Shown here piece by piece: positions 1 through 5,286 of a stretch of 5,286 nt of DNA. The notes beneath the pieces were generated by a model. The model searched no databases and was not told the origin of the DNA. It saw only the letters and a program-made list of their open reading frames with translations. This DNA is from Thermoplasmata archaeon (GTDB lineage: Archaea; Thermoplasmatota; E2; DHVEG-1): NCBI GenBank assembly GCA_003649715.1, contig QMSS01000103.1:1-5286 (forward strand), read 5' to 3'. Position numbers and translations under genes: made by a program. The first letter of the stretch is position 1. Each line of letters opens with the position of its first letter.

Positions 1-5
1 CTTCT

Positions 6-33
6 GAAAGATTTAAATTCTTGATAATCTTTC
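6..33. repeat. Inverted repeat GAAAGATT / AATCTTTC
   Basis: The perfect 8-base arms at 6-13 and 26-33 are separated by 12 bases. It is the first of three successive inverted repeats in the gene-free left end (1-221). AT-rich arms make it a weak hairpin, and no role can be assigned. Confidence 0.4.
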
Positions 34-41
34 TTAAGCTA

Positions 42-96
42 ACCCTCCTAGTTTTTTTCATTTGTGCATCCCAGCAAAATGAAAAGCTGGGAGGGT
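42..96. repeat. Long imperfect inverted repeat with a competing inner hairpin
   Basis: The outer arms ACCCTCC (42-48) and GGAGGGT (90-96) are perfect complements. Inside them, TTTTCATTT (55-63) and AAATGAAAA (77-85) add nine more pairs. A different hairpin, CCCAGC (70-75) with GCTGGG (86-91), uses bases of the same region and excludes the full outer stem. No coding frame explains the structure. It could be an end of a mobile element, a 3' structure of a gene left of the window, or a small structured RNA. Confidence 0.5.
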
Positions 97-115
97 GTAA
101 TTAATTTTTCAACAG

Positions 116-148
116 CCTATTTTTATCCCGGAAGATAGGTTCCTTGGG
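116..148. repeat. Inverted repeat with two possible pairings (hairpin region)
   Basis: CCCGGAA (127-133) can pair with TTCC (140-143) and GGG (146-148), leaving a two-base TT bulge. Alternatively, CCTAT (116-120) can pair with ATAGG (135-139). Read on the plus strand, the first hairpin is followed by TTATTATAT, so it might end a plus-strand transcript entering from the left. On the minus strand no T-run follows. Confidence 0.35.
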
Positions 149-221
149 TTATTATATAAAAAGGTGGATATATGAGATCTTGAAATATTTTTTATTTTGT
201 GTGAGTGTGAAAGACACAGTT

Positions 222-1157
222 TTATCTATATAGGATGGATGGTAAATGTTTTTCTGTTTTTATTGTTGATAGTGTTAGTTCTATTATGTTTCTTATTTCT
301 TGTATTATTTTAAAGACAGAGTTGTGGGTGTTTTCGGAGTTAGGTGTAGCTGCGGATGAGGCGATTGCTTGATCGTTGTTTTTGTCGAAAACAGCTGCAA
401 TAACCATTATGTTGTCTTTTGTTATGTCTCCGAATCCGTGAAGGGCTCCTATCCATATTCTCGTAAATTCGTATGTGCTATCAGATCTGCCGTCGAGAGG
501 ATGAGGATAGGCATTATTGTTGTATGGGAGGCTTAGACTTCTATCTAGAGGGATGTCTAGTACGCCGAAGTGATATGGGTTTCCATCTCGATCGTTCCAT
601 CTAGATATAGGCTCAACAATGTATGCTCTTATTTGTCCATTATATTCTTCGGATTCATTGTTTTGCACTGTGATTCTTATTTTTAGAACTGCTTTGGCTA
701 TCCATGAAACATCAACATGTATATCTATATTTGGTACTTCTCTTGTTCCAGCGTTTATAATAGCATTTCTATAGGGTTGTTCATCTGATTGTGCTCCTAC
801 TATATGAGTGTATTTTCCATCGAAGTATACATCTGGTACGCCGGTTACACCTAGATTTTTAACTCTTCTGTATGCCTTAGCGTTCTTGTCAGCGACTAGA
901 GATACGTAGTAAAAATTGTAGTCGTTGGATTCATATATTGAGTAGAGTTGGCTTGATGCAACAACGCAGTATGGACAAGTAGTTGCTGTTGCATATTCAA
1001 CAAAAACAGTGTGCGTGAATTCCTCATACGATGTATTGATAGGCTCATTGTTTCTGTCTGGTATCGATGTTATAGTATTAGCAGTATTGGCTCCGGATAA
1101 TGATGGAATCACCATTATCATAACAAGTATAAATGATGTTACAACTATTTTTTTCAC
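222..1157 (-). CDS. Secreted thioredoxin-fold protein with CPYC motif and Omp28-like C-terminal region
   Basis: Predicted extracellular or cell-surface thiol-disulfide protein of 311 residues. Residues 1 to about 21 (MKKIVVTSFILVMIMVIPSL) are a signal peptide. A thioredoxin fold spans about 48-137: the strand VFVEYATATT leads into CPYC (C61, C64) at the start of a helix, and TGVPDVYFDG (105-114) supplies the cis-proline (P108) loop. Residues about 140-270 are rich in beta-strands (IDIHVDV, AVLKIRITVQN, IRAYIVEP, RIWIGALHG, IMVIAAVFD). They resemble the beta-sandwich part of Omp28-type proteins; this part is a resemblance, not a firm call. The CPYC pair is of the glutaredoxin/DsbA-like type, so either oxidation or reduction of exported proteins is possible. 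The protein ends in a basic tail without a membrane anchor. The start is GTG 1157, supported by GGGGGAT and by the signal peptide. The gene has its own likely promoter. The fold and secretion are firm; the substrate is unknown. Confidence 0.85.
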   Translation of the reverse strand: MKKIVVTSFILVMIMVIPSLSGANTANTITSIPDRNNEPINTSYEEFTHTVFVEYATATTCPYCVVASSQLYSIYESNDYNFYYVSLVADKNAKAYRRVKNLGVTGVPDVYFDGKYTHIVGAQSDEQPYRNAIINAGTREVPNIDIHVDVSWIAKAVLKIRITVQNNESEEYNGQIRAYIVEPISRWNDRDGNPYHFGVLDIPLDRSLSLPYNNNAYPHPLDGRSDSTYEFTRIWIGALHGFGDITKDNIMVIAAVFDKNNDQAIASSAATPNSENTHNSVFKIIQEIRNIIELTLSTIKTEKHLPSILYR

Positions 1158-1162
1158 TAATT

Positions 1163-1169
1163 ATCCCCC
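1163..1169 (-). promoter_or_regulatory. Shine-Dalgarno-like GGGGGAT that decides the GTG start
   Basis: The minus strand reads GGGGGATAATTAGTG, so the purine-rich element ends five bases before GTG 1157. This spacing, and the MKK-hydrophobic signal peptide that follows, support GTG as the true start. An out-of-frame ATG overlapping the element stops after four codons. Confidence 0.5.
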
Positions 1170-1212
1170 ATATTTTTTTATTTTTACAATATATTTTATT
1201 ATTGTTAGATAT

Positions 1213-1222
1213 GTATTTAAAG
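1213..1222 (-). promoter_or_regulatory. Probable TATA box of the secreted thioredoxin-like gene
   Basis: The minus strand reads CTTTAAATAC, a good archaeal TATA element. Spacing of about 26 bases places the transcription start near 1191, giving a leader of about 34 bases before GTG 1157. The element lies just past the end of the possible remnant frame. It suggests that this gene is transcribed separately from the membrane-protein gene. Confidence 0.45.
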
Positions 1223-1375
1223 TTAACTATTGTTAAGATGTTTTTTGTTCGCTCTTATTTTTTGTAGAATATGTTTTAGCGGCAATTTCTTTATTAGTTT
1301 TTTTAAAATAACAAGGTGATTTTGATTTAAAACTAGATGAACTAACTGGTAGAGATCATCTATGTGAAAAGGACT
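1223..1375 (-). pseudogene. Possible gene remnant: 50-codon open, protein-like frame without a start
   Basis: On the minus strand, between the membrane-protein stop and the thioredoxin-like gene's promoter, one frame stays open for 50 codons. It runs from just after a TAA at 1378-1376 to the TAA at 1225-1223. It has no ATG or GTG; the only candidate start is a TTG at 1285. The translation looks like protein: SPFHIDDLYQLVHLVL at the beginning, then a basic helix-like stretch around KKLIKKLPLKHILQKIRANK. The G+C count per codon position is 23, 6 and 11 of 50, the pattern expected of coding sequence in AT-rich archaea. It may be the C-terminal tail of a decayed gene. I do not recognise the family. 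Chance is possible, since a run this long is only moderately rare at this base composition. Confidence 0.22.
1334..1362. repeat. Inverted repeat TAGATGA / TCATCTA
   Basis: The perfect 7-base arms are 1334-1340 and 1356-1362, separated by 15 bases. It lies just downstream of the membrane-protein stop, so it could be a 3' stem-loop, but no T-run follows it on the minus strand. It also sits inside the possible gene remnant. Function unknown. Confidence 0.35.
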
Positions 1376-1386
1376 TTAGAGGGGCT

Positions 1387-2364
1387 CTATTGGTTGGATC
1401 TGGTTTCTATGACAGTAATAACTGCTCCTATAACACTTGGTATAACCCAGATTATGATGAACCAGAATAGCGATAGACCTATGATTTTTTCTGGCATCAC
1501 ATTGAATGATGAGAACAGTGCAATAAATGTTATTTCTCTTGTTCCCAATCCATAGATTGTAATTGGTATAGAGGCTATGATGCTTACAATAGATGCAATG
1601 AGTATAAAATACATATAGGGTACATTTATTGAGAATAATCTGGAGATGAGGTAGAGTTCTGAGAAATTTACAATCCATCCTATTGTTGATACAGTAAATG
1701 GGTATAGGATATCTCTGTGCTTAGGGAAATCTTTGTAAAAAGCATCGATGCTGATATTTATTTTGTCTCCAAATGAATTTAAGAATCTAGAGTTCAATAT
1801 TTTTTTAAAAAAACGTTTCCATATATCTTTTTTGAGGAAAACTAAAAACAGTACTAGTTCGATGAGAAATATGGTTGTGATTATTGGTAGTAGATAGGGG
1901 AGCTTGCTGCTGAGTATGAAACCACCGATGATACCAAGCAGTAGTAACGAGATAAAATTTATTGTGTTGAGGATTATTAGATTGGAGAGACATTTCTCCA
2001 GTGGCTCCCCAGATTTGTCCTTTAGATGGAAGACACGTGTGTAGCCGCCTAGTCCTCCTGGTGTTATGAAACCATAGAAGAAACCTATGAAAAGGTTTTT
2101 GATTGAACATGTGTGGCTAATATTTATTTTTTGTTTTCTAAGAAGAAGCTGCCATTGATAGTTGGTTAGTAGTATAATAGGTGCTGATGCAAAAAGCGAG
2201 AGGAGGGAGTATAATGGAGGTATCTGAGAGAAGAGATTGATGATTTTTCCCATGTCTATGTTTGCTAGTATGTAGATCAGAAGTATGATTCCTATGAGTG
2301 GCAATGTCTTGTGGAATAATTTTATGATAGGGTTTTGTTTTTTTGAAATAATGTCTTTTGACAT
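1387..2364 (-). CDS. Polytopic membrane protein, UPF0104 / lysylphosphatidylglycerol synthase TM family (PF03706), flippase-like
   Basis: An integral membrane protein of 325 residues with about seven or eight hydrophobic segments, near 18-35, 47-66, 89-101, 127-150, 157-178, 219-243, 250-290 and 293-318. Two family hallmarks are visible: the loop ITPGGLGGYTRVFHLKDKSG (100-119), and IPITIYGLGTREI (266-278) near the C-terminus. From family knowledge, this fold forms the membrane half of bacterial MprF and occurs alone in many archaea. There it is annotated as a UPF0104, AglD-associated or flippase-like protein, thought to handle lipid-linked or polyisoprenoid substrates. The substrate here is unknown, and no soluble synthase or glycosyltransferase domain is fused. 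ATG 2364 is the only reasonable start, because an in-frame TAA lies at 2370-2368 and no other start precedes the first membrane segment. No ribosome site stands before it. The next gene is separated by 229 bases. The family call is firm; the function is not. Confidence 0.88.
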   Translation of the reverse strand: MSKDIISKKQNPIIKLFHKTLPLIGIILLIYILANIDMGKIINLFSQIPPLYSLLSLFASAPIILLTNYQWQLLLRKQKINISHTCSIKNLFIGFFYGFITPGGLGGYTRVFHLKDKSGEPLEKCLSNLIILNTINFISLLLLGIIGGFILSSKLPYLLPIITTIFLIELVLFLVFLKKDIWKRFFKKILNSRFLNSFGDKINISIDAFYKDFPKHRDILYPFTVSTIGWIVNFSELYLISRLFSINVPYMYFILIASIVSIIASIPITIYGLGTREITFIALFSSFNVMPEKIIGLSLFWFIIIWVIPSVIGAVITVIETRSNQ

Positions 2365-2440
2365 GTTTTAACCAAAATTTTTATTTTAAAAAACATCGTT
2401 CACCGTCTATATTAATCTTGATTTTTTTATCTGAAATTTC

Positions 2441-2450
2441 TTTTTTATAG
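2441..2450 (-). promoter_or_regulatory. Possible TATA box for the UPF0104 membrane-protein gene
   Basis: The minus strand reads CTATAAAAAA here, about 80 bases before the ATG at 2364. Transcription would begin near 2418-2420 and give a leader of about 55 bases. Weaker AT-rich alternatives lie closer to the start: one around 2408-2417 (TTAATATAGA), and TTTAAAATA at 2390-2382, which would give a nearly leaderless transcript. No Shine-Dalgarno lies directly before ATG 2364, so the leaderless option is real. Confidence 0.3.
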
Positions 2451-2455
2451 ATGGG

Positions 2456-2486
2456 AAAAAACATCCAGGTCTTTTTTCAAAAAAAA
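2456..2486 (-). terminator. Probable archaeal U-tract terminator after the methyltransferase gene
   Basis: On the minus strand, a run of eight T (2486-2479) lies about 47 bases after the methyltransferase stop, and a second run of six T follows at 2461-2456. Archaeal RNA polymerase terminates at U-tracts without needing a strong hairpin, and none is seen here. The position between the two-gene unit and the next gene supports the call, but T-runs are common in AT-rich DNA. Confidence 0.4.
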
Positions 2487-2532
2487 TGTTCTTTGGTATA
2501 TCTTGATTGTCAATACTGATTGGATTAAGGGT

Positions 2533-3576
2533 TTATCTGAGGAGTGTGAGCTGTATTATCCAGCATGTTAGTCCTCCGTAGAGTATCTGCTGTTCTTTTA
2601 TTATGTTGTATCCTAATTGATCCGCAATGTTTTTTAAGAGTCTGTTGTGGGTTGTTAGTAGGCATATCTTATTTTCTGGTGCGAGTACTGTTTTGAGGGA
2701 TGTTAGGAAGTCTTTGTAGATGTTTGGTATGGTTTTTTTTCTACCACTTCTTATGCCGAAGGGTAGGTTGGATATTACTTTGTTGGGTTTCCATTCTGAT
2801 GGGAGAAATTTTTCTAGTTTGCATGCATTTCCTACTATGAGTCTGAGATTTTTTTTGTTGATATGTGCCATATCTGCATTTAGTGTTGCTCCTTTTATGT
2901 ATTTCTCGTTTATGTCTAATCCTACTGTTTCTATGTTTTCCCAGTTTTGAAGTGCTTCTATAAGGATTGTGCCGCCTCCGCAGAAGGCGTCTAGTATTTT
3001 GTCCTGTGGTTGTATTTTTGTTGATCTTAGCATGGCATATGCGATGATGGGGTTTAGGGCAGATGGATGGTGGAAGATACGTTTGTATCTGATGTGTAAG
3101 GGCTGATGGTTTAGTAGTGTTCCTATGATGCAGGTGTTGTGTATGACATCGACTCGTATTATGGTGTCTGGTTTTTCGAGATCGACTTTTGTTCCATAAC
3201 GGTCGACAACTGCCTGTCCCGCGGTTTTTTGTACATCAATGCTTGTGTATTGGTGTTTGCCGATGCGTTCGCAGGTTATCCTAAAAGATGGTCCTAGTTG
3301 CTGGAGGGATGTGTTGTACATGTTTTGGTAGATTGTTTCTAATGCTTTTCTGGTGTTGTCTACTCTAAAGGTTTTTAGTAGGAGAATGATGTATTCTATG
3401 CTTCTCAGTCTAAGGGTTTTTTCAAGGTGTTTCTCTGATATTTTGATGGAGAGTCTGCCTTTGATGTTTTCTGGTCTGATTTTGTATTTGCTAGGATGGA
3501 TTTTTTCGATTGCCTCATCCTGTGCTGTTTCTTCTAATCCAGGTATGGTAGTGAGCATCAACCATTTTTCTTTCAT
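2533..3576 (-). CDS. THUMP-domain SAM-dependent RNA methyltransferase, Trm14/TrmN-like (tRNA m2G6)
   Basis: Predicted to transfer a methyl group from S-adenosylmethionine to N2 of a guanosine in tRNA, in the cytoplasm. The N-terminal part (TTIPGLEETAQDEA, 9-22) and the segment around CERIGKHQYTSIDVQKTAG (102-120) form the THUMP/ferredoxin-like RNA-binding half. The linker RYKRIFHHPSALNPIIA (163-179) leads into the Rossmann methyltransferase. There, motif I is DAFCGGGTILIEA (196-208), the acidic SAM-ribose contact is GLDIN (219-223), and the catalytic motif IV is NLPFG (270-274). From family knowledge, Trm-G10 enzymes usually have DPPYG, whereas the m2G6 enzymes (Trm14, TrmN, THUMPD3) have variants such as N-x-P-x-G or D-x-P-F-G, so m2G6 is favoured. 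The length of 347 residues suits the family. The start at ATG 3576 has only a weak AGGG before it. The upstream ATPase gene stops six bases away, so translational coupling is likely. The methyltransferase call is firm; the target position is inferred. Confidence 0.92.
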   Translation of the reverse strand: MKEKWLMLTTIPGLEETAQDEAIEKIHPSKYKIRPENIKGRLSIKISEKHLEKTLRLRSIEYIILLLKTFRVDNTRKALETIYQNMYNTSLQQLGPSFRITCERIGKHQYTSIDVQKTAGQAVVDRYGTKVDLEKPDTIIRVDVIHNTCIIGTLLNHQPLHIRYKRIFHHPSALNPIIAYAMLRSTKIQPQDKILDAFCGGGTILIEALQNWENIETVGLDINEKYIKGATLNADMAHINKKNLRLIVGNACKLEKFLPSEWKPNKVISNLPFGIRSGRKKTIPNIYKDFLTSLKTVLAPENKICLLTTHNRLLKNIADQLGYNIIKEQQILYGGLTCWIIQLTLLR

Positions 3577-3582
3577 AACCCT

Positions 3583-5277
3583 TTATTTTTGTGTTGTCTG
3601 ATTTTTAGTTTTTAGGATTTTCATAGTTCTTAGCCTATTTATCGCTGCGGCTATCTCATACTTTCTTGGACGGGTGTATCCATCCTGATGAGGTAAAAAG
3701 TGTAGAAGGCCTCTGTTGTCGATTGTTTTGTTTATATTATCAAGTGATTCCCGTAGGGGTTTTCCATTAAATCTTTTGGTTGCCTCATACATGAGTATTC
3801 CTATGGTTTTTATCTGTGTGTTTTCAACGATTTGCTCTATTCTTGAGAGATCAATTGTTTCTCTTCCGAAAAGCAGGTTTCTTCCACTGGTTTTTATTCT
3901 GATTTTTCCATTTCGATGTGGATCTATGGTTTTTTTATTTGGATATCGATCTCTGATTATGATTTCACGGGGTGTTTCTTTTTTTCTTTTTGAAGGATAT
4001 TTTTTTATGATTTTTTTGACATCATCTGTGACATCTCTGGGTTGGTAGGAGTCCATCATTATAACCTTGTCGGCTACATCAAAATAGTCTCCCAGTCCAC
4101 CCATGATTAGTATTACTGATACTCCATGTTGACGTAGTGGTTTGATCAAGTCTATCAGTGGTGTTATCGGTTCCTTTTCTTTGTCTATGAGATTCTGCAT
4201 TCTCTCATCTCGTATCAGTAGGTTGGTAGCTGATGTGTCCTCGTCTATGAGAAGACATCGGGAGCCTATTTCAAGTGCCTCTATGATGTGTGCTACCTGC
4301 GATGTGCTTCCAGAGGCGTTTTCAGTGCTGAAATGAGTGGTGTCTCTATCATCTGGTAGATTGGATATAAAACATGATATGTCAACGTTTTCTACATATC
4401 TTCCATCTTCAGATCGTATCTTGACAGCATCTTCTACTGTTATTACAAACTCTCGTCCATCGTCAGGTATATGGTTGTATACTCCAACTGCGAGAGCATT
4501 GAGAAGAGTTGATTTTCCGTGGTATCCACCGCCTACTATAAGTGTTATCCCCTCAGGTATGCCCATACCGGTGATAACTCTATTTGGACATCTGAATTCC
4601 ACTTGCATGGATGGTGGTGATTTGAATGGAATGGCTTTTTCCTTCGGATGTTCGTCAACACCGGTTTTTCTTGGTAGTATAGCATTGTCTGCTATAAATG
4701 CAACTAATCCCCTTTCTCTGAGCTTGTTTCTTATGTAGTCCGCATCCTCAGCTACCTCTACATGATGCTTAATATCATTATGGTTTAATCTAGGGTAGAT
4801 CAGTGATGATTCAACTATTTCTGGTATTTTATTGAAAAATATTTGTTTAGCTGTTTTTCCAAGGATTTTTCTTCCATGGGCAGGCAGGCCTACATAAAAG
4901 CGTGCTTCAACAAATCTTTTGTTTACCTCTATAGATGTACGTTCTAGTATCTGCTGACTAGGTTTTGTTATTGTTATAAGCCCGCTTTTTCCACTTCCAT
5001 TTTTATTTGAATGTAGTTTAGCGTTTTTGTAAAATGTTCTTGTTAGATAGTCTTCAAGTCCTGTTTTTCTAGATCTGTTTTTGAAGAGATTCTGTGGGAA
5101 ACCTGCGATTTGTTGAGATACTCTGGCTCTTACAGATGTTGGAGGAGCATATGGATCAGCCTGTATGTGATCAATAAATAAATCAAAAAATTCAAATCTA
5201 TATTTTCCACGTATCTGGTTGTAGTTTTTGTATCCCTTTCCATCGATTTTCCGTAGTAGAGTATCTAATTTATACAT
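3583..5277 (-). CDS. Predicted ABC-class ATPase (PF09818/COG3044 family), RNA-binding role possible
   Basis: A soluble, stand-alone ATPase of the ABC class with no membrane segments. Residue numbers count from the upstream GTG at 5283. The N-terminal domain (about 1-230) carries a GSGKSG loop (96-101) followed by the KPSQQILERTS stretch. The Walker A motif is GGGYHGKSTL (251-260). A signature-like SGSTSQ (324-329) replaces LSGGQ, and Walker B is CLLIDEDTSATN (343-354) with D347 and E348. The usual switch histidine is replaced by an MGGLGDY segment (394-400). A basic C-terminal region (about 425-566) follows. From family knowledge, the GGGxHGKST and DEDTSATN motifs are typical of COG3044. The trypanosome member MRB1590 is an RNA-binding homodimer linked to RNA editing, but the archaeal function is unknown. 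I prefer ATG 5277 because GAGGTGA lies just before it; GTG 5283 would overlap that signal and add two residues. The gene lies six bases upstream of an RNA methyltransferase gene. The family call is firm; the RNA role is inference. Confidence 0.92.
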   Translation of the reverse strand: MYKLDTLLRKIDGKGYKNYNQIRGKYRFEFFDLFIDHIQADPYAPPTSVRARVSQQIAGFPQNLFKNRSRKTGLEDYLTRTFYKNAKLHSNKNGSGKSGLITITKPSQQILERTSIEVNKRFVEARFYVGLPAHGRKILGKTAKQIFFNKIPEIVESSLIYPRLNHNDIKHHVEVAEDADYIRNKLRERGLVAFIADNAILPRKTGVDEHPKEKAIPFKSPPSMQVEFRCPNRVITGMGIPEGITLIVGGGYHGKSTLLNALAVGVYNHIPDDGREFVITVEDAVKIRSEDGRYVENVDISCFISNLPDDRDTTHFSTENASGSTSQVAHIIEALEIGSRCLLIDEDTSATNLLIRDERMQNLIDKEKEPITPLIDLIKPLRQHGVSVILIMGGLGDYFDVADKVIMMDSYQPRDVTDDVKKIIKKYPSKRKKETPREIIIRDRYPNKKTIDPHRNGKIRIKTSGRNLLFGRETIDLSRIEQIVENTQIKTIGILMYEATKRFNGKPLRESLDNINKTIDNRGLLHFLPHQDGYTRPRKYEIAAAINRLRTMKILKTKNQTTQK

Positions 5278-5279
5278 TT

Positions 5280-5286
5280 TCACCTC
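5280..5286 (-). promoter_or_regulatory. Shine-Dalgarno GAGGTGA of the ABC-class ATPase gene
   Basis: The minus strand reads GAGGTGAAAATG at the right edge of the window. GAGGTGA matches the archaeal anti-Shine-Dalgarno complement (GGAGGTGA) and ends two bases before ATG 5277. This favours ATG 5277 over the in-frame GTG at 5283, which lies inside the signal. The spacing is short and the window ends here, so the GTG start is not excluded. Confidence 0.6.

Noticed and set aside
150..180. Plus-strand TATA-like ATTATATAAAA with GGTGG and an ATG at 172
   Set aside because: The ATG frame stops after four codons, and no plus-strand gene follows. The TATA-like run is nearly symmetric and expected in AT-rich DNA.
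1009..1236. Plus-strand 75-residue hydrophobic ORF
   Set aside because: It lies mostly antisense to the signal-peptide end of the thioredoxin-like gene. Its hydrophobicity comes from AT-rich antisense sequence, and it has no convincing ribosome site.
1316..1375. Box C/D guide RNA candidate around TAGATGA and CTGG
   Set aside because: Box C (RTGATGA) is not matched exactly, and no proper D or D' box (CTGA) sits at the right spacing.
1805..2110. Minus-strand alternative frames within the membrane-protein gene (also 1376-1678)
   Set aside because: The main frame there carries the conserved TPGGLGG and GLGTRE motifs, so these are shadows.
4337..4738. Plus-strand 133-residue ORF, with other plus-strand frames at 2720-2950, 3353-3601, 3716-4048 and 4142-4336
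   Set aside because: All lie antisense to strongly supported ATPase and methyltransferase coding sequence. They have low-complexity Ser/Leu/Phe-rich translations and no family motifs.
1..5286. tRNA, rRNA or CRISPR features
   Set aside because: I saw no T-loop GTTCRA context with a cloverleaf, no rRNA-like stretches and no regularly spaced direct repeats.

Overview
The window is AT-rich DNA, most likely archaeal, with four genes all on the minus strand, so transcription runs from high to low coordinates. The archaeal assignment rests on three things. The translation signals are of the GAGGTGA type, there are TATA-like boxes such as CTTTAAATAC about 60 bases before a start, and the gene content fits: an archaeal-style THUMP methyltransferase, an ABC-class ATPase of the COG3044 type and a UPF0104-type membrane protein. 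A euryarchaeal lineage related to Thermoplasmata is my best guess, but the sequence alone does not prove it.

In order of transcription: (1) 5277-3583 encodes a predicted ABC-class ATPase (PF09818/COG3044 type), nearly complete, with its start at the right edge of the window. (2) Six bases later, 3576-2533 encodes a THUMP-domain, SAM-dependent RNA methyltransferase, most like the Trm14/TrmN/THUMPD3 group that makes m2G6 in tRNA. These two surely form one transcription unit, and the pair looks like an RNA-handling module. (3) A 168-base gap holds U-tracts suitable for an archaeal terminator and a possible TATA box, followed by a polytopic membrane protein of the lysylphosphatidylglycerol synthase TM/UPF0104 family (2364-1387). 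(4) A 229-base gap holds a start-less, protein-like frame that may be a gene remnant and a good TATA candidate. It is followed by a secreted thioredoxin-fold protein with a CPYC motif (1157-222).

The first 221 bases have no gene. They hold three successive inverted repeats (6-33, 42-96, 116-148). The middle one can fold in two mutually exclusive ways, and a sequence at 105-118 resembles the end of an insertion element.

Genes 1 and 2 probably act on RNA in the cytoplasm. Genes 3 and 4 act at or outside the membrane and each seems to be transcribed separately. I see no clearly new system. The items most worth checking are the ATPase-methyltransferase pairing, the structured left end, and the coding-like remnant between genes 3 and 4.
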